From positions 157 through 7,165 of the forward strand of contig PMDX01000252.1 of NCBI GenBank assembly GCA_003154635.1: a DNA stretch of 7,009 bases, given 5' to 3'. The notes beneath the pieces are model-generated. The model made no database searches and was not told the origin of the DNA. It worked only from the letters and a program-made list of their open reading frames with translations. Made by a program: the position numbers and the translations under genes. The DNA is from Actinomycetota bacterium. GTDB lineage: Bacteria > Actinomycetota > Geothermincolia > Fen-727 > Anoxymicrobiaceae. How positions within the stretch are numbered: the stretch's first letter is position 1; every line of letters starts with the position of its first letter. Positions 1 to 6,253 of the stretch are shown here, piece after piece.

Positions 1-37
1 CCCAGCTATAAGCGATTCGAACTGGAAAGGACATCAA

Positions 38-823
38 ATGGCTCAGGAAAAGATTTTTGCGCCGGTTTCAGAAAAGGACGTGTCCCGTGCGATCGTATCC
101 GAGTTCGCTGCGACGTTCGAGGAGTTCGTCGAGAGCGATGTGGTGATCGTAGGGGCGGGGCCCAGCGGTCTTACTGCCGGGCGCGTACTGGCGGAAGCAG
201 GCCGCAGGGTCGTCATCATCGAGCGCAACAACTACCTCGGTGGAGGCTTCTGGATAGGCGGCTATCTCATGAACAAGATCACCGCGCGGGCGCCTTCGCA
301 AAGCGAGCTCTCCGATCTGGGTATTCCGTTCAAGGAGGCGAGCCCCGGGCTTTTCGTTGCCGACGGGCCGCACGCATGCTCCAAACTGATAGCGGCGGCC
401 TGCGATGCCGGGGTGAAGACGCTCAACATGACGGTATTCGACGACCTGGTGATCCGCGAGGGCAACAGGGTCAGCGGGGTCGTCATGAACTGGACCCCGG
501 TACAAGCACTGCCGCGGCAGATAACATGCGTGGACCCGATCGCCATTGAGGCAAACGTCGTCGTCGACGCAACGGGTCACGACGCCATGGTCCTGGCGAA
601 GCTGGCGGAAAGAGGAGTGCTGGAGCTCCCGGGGCATGGCGCGATGTGGGTCGAGCAGTCAGAGGACCTGATAGTGGAGCACACGGGTGAGATATGGCCC
701 GGCCTTGTGGTCACGGGCATGGCCGTGAGTACCGCTTACGGACTGCCGAGGATGGGCCCGACCTTCGGTGGGATGCTCCTGTCCGGCAAGAGAGCCGCCG
801 AGATAATACTGGAGAGAGGTTGA
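38..823 (+). CDS. thi4: Thi4-family thiamin thiazole synthase with an active-site cysteine
   Basis: Makes the ADP-linked thiazole precursor of thiamin from NAD, glycine and a sulfur source, replacing the ThiG/ThiO or ThiH route; cytosolic. The 261-residue protein matches archaeal and bacterial Thi4 in length. It shows the dinucleotide-binding motif VIVGAGPSG (36-44), the acidic residue ending the second strand (E62), the glycine-rich GGGFWIGG (68-75), VVVDATGHDA (174-183) and the C-terminal GLPRMGPTFGGM (235-246). The segment ITCVDP places Cys164 directly before the VDP motif, where yeast Thi4 has its sulfur-donor Cys205 and the sulfide-using Methanocaldococcus enzyme has His. By that comparison it could be a suicide-type enzyme or a Cys-bearing sulfide user; the sequence cannot settle which. 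The ATG is preceded by GGAAAGG (24-30) at a normal distance. It is the first gene of the five-gene cluster visible here; the true operon start may lie upstream. Confidence 0.93.
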   Translation: MAQEKIFAPVSEKDVSRAIVSEFAATFEEFVESDVVIVGAGPSGLTAGRVLAEAGRRVVIIERNNYLGGGFWIGGYLMNKITARAPSQSELSDLGIPFKEASPGLFVADGPHACSKLIAAACDAGVKTLNMTVFDDLVIREGNRVSGVVMNWTPVQALPRQITCVDPIAIEANVVVDATGHDAMVLAKLAERGVLELPGHGAMWVEQSEDLIVEHTGEIWPGLVVTGMAVSTAYGLPRMGPTFGGMLLSGKRAAEIILERG

Positions 824-830
824 GGGTCAG

Positions 831-1652
831 ATGGCGTCGCTGCCGCCGACGAGAGTACATCTCTTCAACAGCTCGGGGTCCCCATCAATCGACGTAGTTG
901 AGCTGGCCCGTTACGCACGGCGGCTTCTCGGCGGCGCGGAAGTGAGACACTATGGGGACTTCATCGGCTACTGCCTGGGGGCTTGCGATCCATCAGATGC
1001 GGAGCGGCTGAAGGCCGATCTGGCCGAGATGCTCTCGGAGGCACGTGTAACGGACCTGGTGGGGAAAAGGGACCGAACCAGACAACCACAGCCGGTGGTT
1101 GAATACGAGCGGCGAATGCTCGAAAGAAAACCGCCAAGACCCGTGGGTGTTCTGTATGACGGGTTCGACCTGTGCGCCGCCTACGACCTGCTGCTCTCAA
1201 ACGCCGGGATATCTTCTGATGACCTGGTGGTGGTGATTACCAACCTGCTCTTCGGGACTCTCGAGGGTGACGATGGGAGGTATCACGCCAGAGTCATCGT
1301 ATTCGGATCGCCTTGCGTAGTTTCGACCTCTGGCCTCGTCGAGGCTCCCGCGAGACCCAGGGCTTACTACCTCGAGGAGCGACTGGGCGTGACCACTCCG
1401 CAGGAACAGGAAGACATGCCGGAAAAGTGGCTGAGAGTCAACGACCCACGCACTACCGAGGTGCTGAAGGGCTACGTGGCGCAGGCCATCTTCTACCACG
1501 CGACCGGGGAGCCTTTCTGTGAGGAGAGGGGCTGCAGGCTCTTCAACGCTCACTGGCAGGAGGACCTCCTGTTCTCTCAACTTGAATCGGAGGCGGAGTT
1601 CTGCGAGTACCACGACAGGACCGTTAAGACCTTATCGAGGAGATATTCATGA
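831..1652 (+). CDS. Archaemetzincin-like conserved protein (putative metallopeptidase family, possibly DUF6775) with degenerate zinc site
   Basis: A 273-residue protein resembling the uncharacterised 'putative metallopeptidase' family I recall as DUF6775; the family number is from memory. Conserved-looking blocks are VGVLYDGF (105-112), DDGRYHARVIVFG (147-159), VVSTSGLVEAPARPR (163-177) and VLKGYVAQAIFYHATGEPFC (211-230), then a Cys/His cluster C230, C235, H241, C258, H261. Order and spacing parallel archaemetzincins, whose zinc motif HExxHxxGxxH is followed by C-x4-C and a later Cys pair. Laid over that motif, H223 and G226 are kept, but the first His is A219, the catalytic Glu is I220 and the third His is F229. 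Classical zinc peptidase activity therefore looks lost or relocated. No signal peptide or membrane segment is seen. It starts 7 nt after thi4, with a purine-rich GAGGG (822-826) before the ATG, and its stop overlaps the next start by ATGA. Its role is unknown; the context suggests thiamin or sulfur metabolism. Confidence 0.85.
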   Translation: MASLPPTRVHLFNSSGSPSIDVVELARYARRLLGGAEVRHYGDFIGYCLGACDPSDAERLKADLAEMLSEARVTDLVGKRDRTRQPQPVVEYERRMLERKPPRPVGVLYDGFDLCAAYDLLLSNAGISSDDLVVVITNLLFGTLEGDDGRYHARVIVFGSPCVVSTSGLVEAPARPRAYYLEERLGVTTPQEQEDMPEKWLRVNDPRTTEVLKGYVAQAIFYHATGEPFCEERGCRLFNAHWQEDLLFSQLESEAEFCEYHDRTVKTLSRRYS

Positions 1653-2815
1653 ACGGGGGGATCTACCTGGACCACGCCGCCACGACCCCTGTAAGGCGGG
1701 AAGTCCGCGACAGGCTGGACGAAGCAGTCGAGAGCACATTCGGTAACGCCTCGAGCATTCATACGTTCGGCCAGGATGCGAAGAGGGTCCTGGAGGAGTC
1801 CAGGGAGACGGTGGCGACGCTCATCGGCGCGGAACCGGGTGAGATCATCTTTACAGGCGGCGGGACGGAGAGCGACAACCTGGCCGTAAGAGGCGCGGCC
1901 TATGCCCTGAAGGAGAAGGGCAATCATATAATCACGACCGCCATCGAGCACCCGGCCGTCTTGAGCTGCTGCCGGTCGCTGGAGGCCGAAGGCTTCGCGG
2001 TGACCTACCTTCCGGTTGACCGATCGTGCCGGGTGCGCCCCGAGTGGATACTGGATGCCATCAGACCGGAGACCATCCTCGTCTCGGTGATGTTCGCGAA
2101 CAATGAGACGGGGGCTATACAGCCGATATCCGAAATTGGCGAGATCGCCGGGCGGGCGGGTGTCTTGTTTCACACTGACGCGATCCAGGCCGTCGGCAAG
2201 GTCCCGATCAACGTGAGCGATCTCGGGGTGGACCTCCTGTCGATGTCCGCCCACAAGATATACGGTCCGAAGGGCGTCGGGGGTTTGTTCGTGAAGCAAG
2301 GGACCCCTTTACGGCCTATCGTGTATGGGGGCCACCACGAGCGGAACCTGCGGCCAGGTACCGAGAACGTACCTGGCATCGCCGCCTTCGCCAGGGCGCT
2401 CGAGCTCTCCATTGGAGAACTCCCCGAAGCGCGAGAGCGCCTCGCTCTTCTGAAAGAGAAGTTGGCCTCGGGGGTCGAGGGGCGGATCCAGCAGGTGCAC
2501 CGCAACTGCGGCCCCGGCGAGTGCCTGCCCAACATCCTGAACATGAGCTTCTCCGGGGTAGACGGAGAGGCGCTGCTGATGAACCTGGACATGATGGGAG
2601 TCGCGGTCTCGACCGGATCGGCGTGTTCCTCCGGGGCCACAGAACCGTCGCACGTGCTCCTGGCCATGGGTCTCGAGCCTCTGCTCGCGCAGGCGAGCCT
2701 GCGTATCTCGTTCGGCCGCGATAACACGGAAGAGCAGGTCGACAGGGTTCTCGATATCCTTCCCGACATCGTGAATCGGCTGCGTGATGTGGGAGACGCG
2801 CGCGCCATTAGATAA
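1649..2815 (+). CDS. nifS: NifS/IscS-type cysteine desulfurase
   Basis: A PLP enzyme that removes sulfur from cysteine, giving alanine and a protein-bound persulfide for Fe-S clusters, thiamin or other thio-cofactors. At 388 residues it has the usual class I length. Visible motifs are YLDHAATTP (6-14), the substrate and cofactor contacts in IEHPAVL (99-105, H101), NNETG (151-155) and FHTDAIQA (174-181, D177, Q180), the PLP lysine K203 in SAHKIYGPKG, the RPGTEN block (235-240), and the persulfide cysteine C326 in STGSACSSG followed by EPSHVL. The enzyme looks intact. It starts inside the stop of the upstream gene (ATGA), with GAGGAG (1637-1642) as ribosome-binding site, so the two are probably translationally coupled. 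No Fe-S scaffold gene (iscU/nifU) follows, so supply to Thi4 or ThiF is a reasonable inference. The symbol names the family and does not imply nitrogen fixation. Confidence 0.95.
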   Translation: MNGGIYLDHAATTPVRREVRDRLDEAVESTFGNASSIHTFGQDAKRVLEESRETVATLIGAEPGEIIFTGGGTESDNLAVRGAAYALKEKGNHIITTAIEHPAVLSCCRSLEAEGFAVTYLPVDRSCRVRPEWILDAIRPETILVSVMFANNETGAIQPISEIGEIAGRAGVLFHTDAIQAVGKVPINVSDLGVDLLSMSAHKIYGPKGVGGLFVKQGTPLRPIVYGGHHERNLRPGTENVPGIAAFARALELSIGELPEARERLALLKEKLASGVEGRIQQVHRNCGPGECLPNILNMSFSGVDGEALLMNLDMMGVAVSTGSACSSGATEPSHVLLAMGLEPLLAQASLRISFGRDNTEEQVDRVLDILPDIVNRLRDVGDARAIR

Positions 2816-2830
2816 CGAAGGAGATAGTCG

Positions 2831-3526
2831 ATGTGCGCAGCAGACCGCCTGAACAGGGCGATTGCAGTGCTGAAAGAAGATATTCGTGCCGTCAGGGAGC
2901 GCGACCCTGCCGCCCGAGGAACCTTTGAGATCCTGATATCTTATCCGGGATTGCATGCGATATGGCTGCATCGAGCGGCCAACTACCTTCATGAGAGGAA
3001 GGTCCCGTTGATGCCACGATTGATATCCATGTTTGCAAGGGCTGTGACAGGCATAGAGATACACCAGGCTGCCAGGATCGGTCACGGGCTGTTCATAGAC
3101 CATGGAATGGGCGTGGTCATCGGCGAGACGGCGGAGATCGGCGAGAACGTCACGATGTACCAGGGCGTTACGCTCGGTGGTACAGGCAAGGACAAAGGCA
3201 AGCGCCATCCCACCATTGGGAATAATGTTGTCATAGCGGCGGGTGCCAGCGTCCTGGGCCCGATTAAAGTCGGAGACAACTCAAAGGTAGGTGCCGGCTC
3301 GGTAGTCCTGAAGGACGTCCCCCCGAACTGCACGGTCGTAGGTGTCCCCGGCAGGCTTACGGTCTGCTCCGGAGAGCGGATCACGCAGATGAACCTTCAT
3401 CACGAGAAGCTGCCTGACCCGCTGCTCGACATGTTCGATGAGCTCGATCACCGGCTTTCGAAGCTCGAGCAAACGAAGCAGGGAGACATCAACCCGGAGC
3501 CGACCGGATCCGGGCCGTCAAGCTGA
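2831..3526 (+). CDS. cysE: Serine O-acetyltransferase (short form)
   Basis: Transfers acetyl from acetyl-CoA to L-serine, giving O-acetylserine, the acceptor for sulfide in cysteine synthesis. The 231-residue protein has a shortened N-terminal helical domain, like the Bacillus type rather than the longer E. coli enzyme, then a left-handed beta-helix of hexapeptide repeats (about 74-175). The catalytic His is H91 in FIDHGMGVVIGETAEIG; the partner acidic residue, Asp143 in E. coli, is E76 in GIEIHQAARIG, a familiar substitution. YQGVTLGGTGK (110-120), KRHPTIG (124-130) and GAGSVVLKDVP (154-164) are further signatures. The tail from about residue 205 is charged and ends in Ser, without the terminal Ile through which CysE commonly docks on cysteine synthase CysK, so that complex is not evident. 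The gene has a very good site, AAGGAGAT (2818-2825), and starts 15 nt after nifS. With nifS it links cysteine formation to cysteine-derived sulfur. Confidence 0.94.
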   Translation: MCAADRLNRAIAVLKEDIRAVRERDPAARGTFEILISYPGLHAIWLHRAANYLHERKVPLMPRLISMFARAVTGIEIHQAARIGHGLFIDHGMGVVIGETAEIGENVTMYQGVTLGGTGKDKGKRHPTIGNNVVIAAGASVLGPIKVGDNSKVGAGSVVLKDVPPNCTVVGVPGRLTVCSGERITQMNLHHEKLPDPLLDMFDELDHRLSKLEQTKQGDINPEPTGSGPSS

Positions 3527-3533
3527 GAGCATG

Positions 3534-3540
3534 AAAGGAG
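3534..3540 (+). promoter_or_regulatory. Ribosome-binding site that fixes a GTG start
   Basis: AAAGGAG lies 4 nt before GTG at 3545. The in-frame stop of the preceding gene (TGA 3524-3526) is in the same frame, and the codons between are GAG CAT GAA AGG AGA CAC, so GTG is the only possible start ahead of the conserved RYSRQ segment. An out-of-frame ATG at 3531 is not the start. Confidence 0.8.
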
Positions 3541-3544
3541 ACAC

Positions 3545-4567
3545 GTGAGTTCCCCGAAGTCCGATCGTTACTCGAGACAGATTCTCTTCGAGCCGATAGG
3601 CGCCAAGGGCCAGGCTGCGCTTGGGAAGAGTCGCGTTGCCGTCGTCGGATGTGGAGCGCTGGGGACCGTCATCGCGGACAAGCTCGCTAGGGCCGGCGTG
3701 GGCGTCCTCAAGATCATCGACCGTGATTTCGTGGAGTTGGACAACCTTCAAAGGCAGACCCTGTTTAACGAGGAACACGCAAGGCAGAAGCTGCCCAAGG
3801 CCGTTGCGGCGGCCGAAGCGCTTGGGGCTGTCAACTCGGAGATCGTGATCGAGGGGGAGGTGCTCGACGTCACGGCTGCGAACATCGAGAGTATATTGCG
3901 CGGATGTGACCTCGCGATGGACGCGACGGACAACCTCGAGACGCGTTTTCTGCTCAACGATGCGTGTGTGAAGATGGGCATCCCCTGGATACACGGCGCC
4001 GCGGTCGGTTCCTGCGGCCAGGAGATGCCTATTTTGCCCGGGGAGACGGCCTGCTATCGCTGCTCCCTGGTCGAATCCCCCTCGGGGCCGCTGCAGGGAT
4101 GTGACGTCCTCGGTGTCCTGAGCATGGTCACCGGAATCATCGCTGACATACAGAGCACTCACGCGATCCAGATTCTGACGGGAAACCCGGTGCCCGGCGG
4201 AACAATGACATACGTTGACGTCTGGGAGAACGAGTTCCTCCAGTTTGCCGTCGAGCGCCGGCAGGACTGTCCTGCGTGCGTGAAAGGCGATTTCACATTC
4301 CTCGACAGGAAGGACACCTCCTGGTCGACCTCGCTCTGCGGCAGAAATGCCGTTCAGATCTCGCCTGCCGGAGAGAAAGAATTAGACCTTCAAGACCTGG
4401 CCGCGAGCCTCGCGAAGGTGGGAGAGGTTGAGAGCAACGGCTACCTGCTGGTGTTCAGAGTGAACGGTCATGAGATTACGGTTTTCCCAACCGGCAGGGC
4501 GATGATCAAGGGTACTACCGACGAGAAGGTCGCCCGCTCACTTTACTCAAAATATATCGGGCTCTGA
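3545..4567 (+). CDS. thiF: ThiF-type E1 adenylyltransferase with Bacillus-style C-terminal domain
   Basis: An E1-like enzyme expected to adenylate the C-terminal glycine of a ubiquitin-like sulfur carrier (ThiS) and help convert it to a thiocarboxylate. The 340-residue protein has the nucleotide loop VVGCGALG (33-40), the acidic ribose-contact region IIDRD (57-61), the NLQRQ Arg (68-72), DATDN (126-130), and two zinc CxxC pairs, C170/C173 and C242/C245. Cys186 in LQGCDVLG aligns with the ThiF cysteine that forms the acyl-disulfide with ThiS. Residues about 262-340 form an extra domain opening with LCGRNAVQI and ending GTTDEKVARSLYSKYIGL; this architecture matches the roughly 340-residue Bacillus ThiF rather than the 250-residue E. 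coli ThiF or MoeB. The start is GTG, 18 nt after cysE. MoeB or HesA function is possible, since these families overlap. No carrier gene is seen in the window. It is the last recognisable gene of the cluster. Confidence 0.88.
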   Translation: MSSPKSDRYSRQILFEPIGAKGQAALGKSRVAVVGCGALGTVIADKLARAGVGVLKIIDRDFVELDNLQRQTLFNEEHARQKLPKAVAAAEALGAVNSEIVIEGEVLDVTAANIESILRGCDLAMDATDNLETRFLLNDACVKMGIPWIHGAAVGSCGQEMPILPGETACYRCSLVESPSGPLQGCDVLGVLSMVTGIIADIQSTHAIQILTGNPVPGGTMTYVDVWENEFLQFAVERRQDCPACVKGDFTFLDRKDTSWSTSLCGRNAVQISPAGEKELDLQDLAASLAKVGEVESNGYLLVFRVNGHEITVFPTGRAMIKGTTDEKVARSLYSKYIGL

Positions 4568-4584
4568 CCCGGGAAGGATTGGTG

Positions 4585-4692
4585 ATGGTTAATTCTACTC
4601 CGAGATACTCCGAAAATAATGCTTCTGCCGATCCTGATCGACGCGCCCGCGGACTTGAACACCAGGCGTCGCTGGCTGGAGCGACTATATGA
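4585..4692 (+). CDS. Possible 35-residue small ORF after thiF
   Basis: An ATG frame of 35 codons, preceded by GGAAGGA (4572-4578) about six bases from the ATG and starting 17 nt after the thiF stop, so it could be read as a sixth operon gene. The product is polar and basic in the middle (DPDRRARG) and has no recognisable motif, membrane segment or cysteine. It overlaps the frame at 4619-4729, which looks more protein-like. It may be the start of a gene whose frame has since been lost, or simply chance. Confidence 0.25.
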   Translation: MVNSTPRYSENNASADPDRRARGLEHQASLAGATI

Positions 4693-4729
4693 CGCGGTAT
4701 GCGAAGACACCGGCATTTACCTCCCATAA
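4619..4729 (+). pseudogene. Possible remnant of a lost gene (36 residues)
   Basis: The frame encodes LLPILIDAPADLNTRRRW followed by LERLYDAVCED, an amphipathic, helix-like segment with composition typical of a real protein rather than random frame. It stays open upstream to a stop at 4583-4585 and ends at TAA 4727-4729. The ATG has no ribosome-binding site of its own. The neighbouring frame starting at 4585 does have one, so a single frameshift between them would give a start of the form MVNSTPRYSENN joined to this segment. I cannot name the family. Neither downstream frame continues convincingly, so at most a 5' fragment survives. Confidence 0.3.
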
Positions 4730-4797
4730 GCTCACGAGCTTCGCCCTCGTCACCGAAGGCAAAGTACCTACCCCGTCGAGGCATCACCGGACGCGAC

Positions 4798-5949
4798 CTA
4801 GTCCCTCCACTTGAGCGCCTCGTGGACCTTCGGCATCCACTCGCCTACGGGCACTCCCTGGGGGCATTTCTCCTCGCACTCGCCGCAGTTGAGGCAGGCC
4901 TCGGCGCGCTTCGCCTCGCCGAACTGCCTCGCGTACTTGAACCTAGGGCCGTACCAGTCCTCGTACATGACTCCCTCGTTGTAGAGCCTGATGAAGGAGG
5001 GGATCTCGATGTCGTTGGGGCACGGCATGCAGTAGCCGCAGCCGGTGCATGGGATGACGGCGCGCTCGCGGAACCTCTCACTGACGCGGTCGATGAACGA
5101 GCGCCCCTCGGGCCCGAGCGAGCCCACGCCGGAGGCGTCCGCCGAGAGGAGGTTCTCGTCGACCTGCTCCATCGTGCTCATGCCGCTCAGGACGACCGAG
5201 ACCTCGGGCTGGTCCCACAGCCACTGGAGCGCCCAGTCGGCTGGTGTGCGCCGTACCTCGAAGCCGTCGAAGAGCTCGTGCATGGAGGGCGGCGGGTTCG
5301 CGAGGCTGCCCCCGAGCAGCGGCTCCATGATCGCGCAGGCGATGCCCTTCGAGGCGGCGTATCTGAGGCCCTCCGTGCCGGCCTGGCTCTCGATGTCCAT
5401 GTAGTTGTGCTGGATCAGGCACAGGTCCCAGCCGTCGTACCCGTCGACGATCGTCTTGAACGCGTCGAAGTCGTCGTGGAACGAGAATCCGATGTGGCCG
5501 ATCCTCCCGTCGGCCACGGCGGCCTCAGCGCTCGCGATGGCTCCGACGTCCTTCACGATCTGCCATCGCTTTGTACCCAGCGCGTGGAAGAGATAGAAGT
5601 CTACGTGCTCCTCGCCGAGGCGCTCGAGCTGCTCACCCAGATACCGGTCGTAGTCACCGGGCACGACCAGGGCCCAGGTGGGGGACTTGGTCACGAGCTT
5701 GACCTTGTCCCTGTAGCCTCCCTTGAGGGCTTTGCCGAGGACCTTCTCGCTGGCGCCCATGTGGTAGGTGTAAGCAGTGTCCACGTAATTGACGCCGCTG
5801 TCTATGGCGTGGCGGATCATGGCGATGGCCTCCGCCTCGTTGACGTCGGCGGTCAGCATGCCCCGCCTGTCGTTCGTAGGCAGCCGCATGCACCCGAAGC
5901 CCAGGGCGCTGACCTCCCAGTCCAGGCTGCCGAACTTCCTGTATTTCAT
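4798..5949 (-). CDS. Aldo/keto reductase with C-terminal double [4Fe-4S] ferredoxin-like domain
   Basis: A cytosolic oxidoreductase of the iron-sulfur aldo/keto reductase family common in anaerobes; substrate unknown. The TIM barrel covers about residues 1-290 with catalytic tetrad candidates D57 and Y62 (VDTAYTYHMG), K88 (VTKSP) and H122 (YLFHALG). The C-terminal domain carries two cluster motifs: C301-x2-C304-x2-C307-x2-C310-P and C352-x2-C355-x2-C358-x3-C362-P. At 383 residues it has the full family length and looks intact. The ATG has GAAGGA nine bases upstream (complement of 5959-5964). A small frame, 5946-6053, overlaps the start by ATGA. Codon use is somewhat more GC-rich at third positions and favours CGC more than the sulfur genes. 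It converges on thiF, so it is a separate transcription unit. The iron-sulfur domain suggests electron exchange with ferredoxin or a flavoprotein, but this is inference. Confidence 0.93.
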   Translation of the reverse strand: MKYRKFGSLDWEVSALGFGCMRLPTNDRRGMLTADVNEAEAIAMIRHAIDSGVNYVDTAYTYHMGASEKVLGKALKGGYRDKVKLVTKSPTWALVVPGDYDRYLGEQLERLGEEHVDFYLFHALGTKRWQIVKDVGAIASAEAAVADGRIGHIGFSFHDDFDAFKTIVDGYDGWDLCLIQHNYMDIESQAGTEGLRYAASKGIACAIMEPLLGGSLANPPPSMHELFDGFEVRRTPADWALQWLWDQPEVSVVLSGMSTMEQVDENLLSADASGVGSLGPEGRSFIDRVSERFRERAVIPCTGCGYCMPCPNDIEIPSFIRLYNEGVMYEDWYGPRFKYARQFGEAKRAEACLNCGECEEKCPQGVPVGEWMPKVHEALKWRD

Positions 5950-6053
5950 GGCGTGAGATCCTTCGGTTTTATGCGTGCCGTGCCATACAGGCCGGTCGCT
6001 CGATTATGCTTCCTCCGACATTTCCCCGTTTGCTTTTCTGACACAGCGATCAT
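5946..6053 (-). CDS. Possible 35-residue leader ORF upstream of the reductase
   Basis: The frame begins MIAVSEKQTGKC and runs 35 codons to a TGA that overlaps the reductase ATG as ATGA. AAGGAG precedes its ATG with only 3 nt between, which is short. The product is basic, with no domain. The same start region, including this RBS spacing, recurs in inverted orientation at 6820-6897, where the short frame again overlaps a downstream start. A coupled leader peptide is possible; alternatively both frames are passengers of a duplicated untranslated leader. Confidence 0.3.
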   Translation of the reverse strand: MIAVSEKQTGKCRRKHNRATGLYGTARIKPKDLTP

Positions 6054-6253
6054 ACTCTCCTTCTGCTCGATTTTCACACATGAGTACCCGATTCCGCCGC
6101 CGTCTCCACTGCTGACCGGTGGCCTGCGAAATGCGAGGTAAGAGTTCTCATATTTGTCGCCTCTATTAAGAACCTTACCCTTACCAGAAATGAATGACAT
6201 TCTGATAATGATTGCCTCCAACCAGTGACAGAAGTGGGCGATTCAGGAATAGC
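5950..6253. other. Gap between the reductase and the helicase remnant
   Basis: About 300 bases holding the reductase ribosome-binding site (5959-5964), the possible leader ORF and repeat copy A. The part from 6079 to 6253 is less GC-rich than its surroundings, has a short tandem CCTTAC pair near 6173-6185 and a 5-bp palindrome GAATG-A-CATTC at 6192-6202, but no gene I can support. I see no convincing minus 35/minus 10 pair for the reductase. Confidence 0.5.
6014..6078 (-). repeat. Leader-like inverted repeat, copy A (core)
   Basis: Read on the minus strand, these 65 nt align without gaps to 6795-6859 on the plus strand with about 52 of 65 identities by hand count; the best part, 47 nt from GGAG through the TGTCGGA end, is about 40 of 47. 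The alignment includes AAGGAG, 3 nt, ATG and the codons for MIAVSE. Weaker similarity continues leftward to CTCACGCC (5950-5957), which directly abuts the reductase ATG. The two copies point away from each other with the helicase remnant between them. Confidence 0.75.

Larger units (their letters stand above)
4568..4797. other. Convergent gap without a confident gene
   Basis: This 230-base stretch separates the end of thiF from the end of the minus-strand reductase. No T-tailed terminator was found; the only clear hairpin is a 6-bp stem at 4668-4685 without a T run. It contains two short overlapping plus-strand frames, described separately. Confidence 0.6.

Noticed and set aside
1..37. The tail of an upstream gene or a TPP riboswitch before thi4
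   Set aside because: A TAA at 9-11 could end a gene, but only two full codons of that frame are visible. The 37 bases are too few to hold or recognise a riboswitch.
2309..3208. A 299-codon minus-strand frame across nifS and cysE
   Set aside because: It lies opposite two clearly identified genes and spans their junction; its product shows no family motifs.
4668..4685. A hairpin (GTCGCT stem, 6-nt loop, AGCGAC) as terminator of the sulfur operon
   Set aside because: The stem is only 6 bp and is followed by TATATGAC, without a T run. It lies inside the protein-like remnant frame, so chance is sufficient.
4699..6141. A 480-codon plus-strand open frame opposite the reductase
   Set aside because: It is the antisense shadow of a high-GC gene. 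The minus strand carries a complete catalytic tetrad and two iron-sulfur motifs, while the plus-strand product is low complexity, rich in Leu, Val, Ala and His, and has no motif.
6173..6185. A tandem CCTTAC pair as a repeat array or telomere-like sequence
   Set aside because: Only two units are present, which is expected by chance.
6192..6202. The palindrome GAATG-A-CATTC as an operator
   Set aside because: The arms are five bases, there is a single copy, and no promoter can be identified beside it.
5946..6221. A 91-codon minus-strand protein starting at 6221
   Set aside because: No ribosome-binding site or recognisable motif supports the upstream start. Only the part from 6053 has a ribosome-binding site and a related copy.
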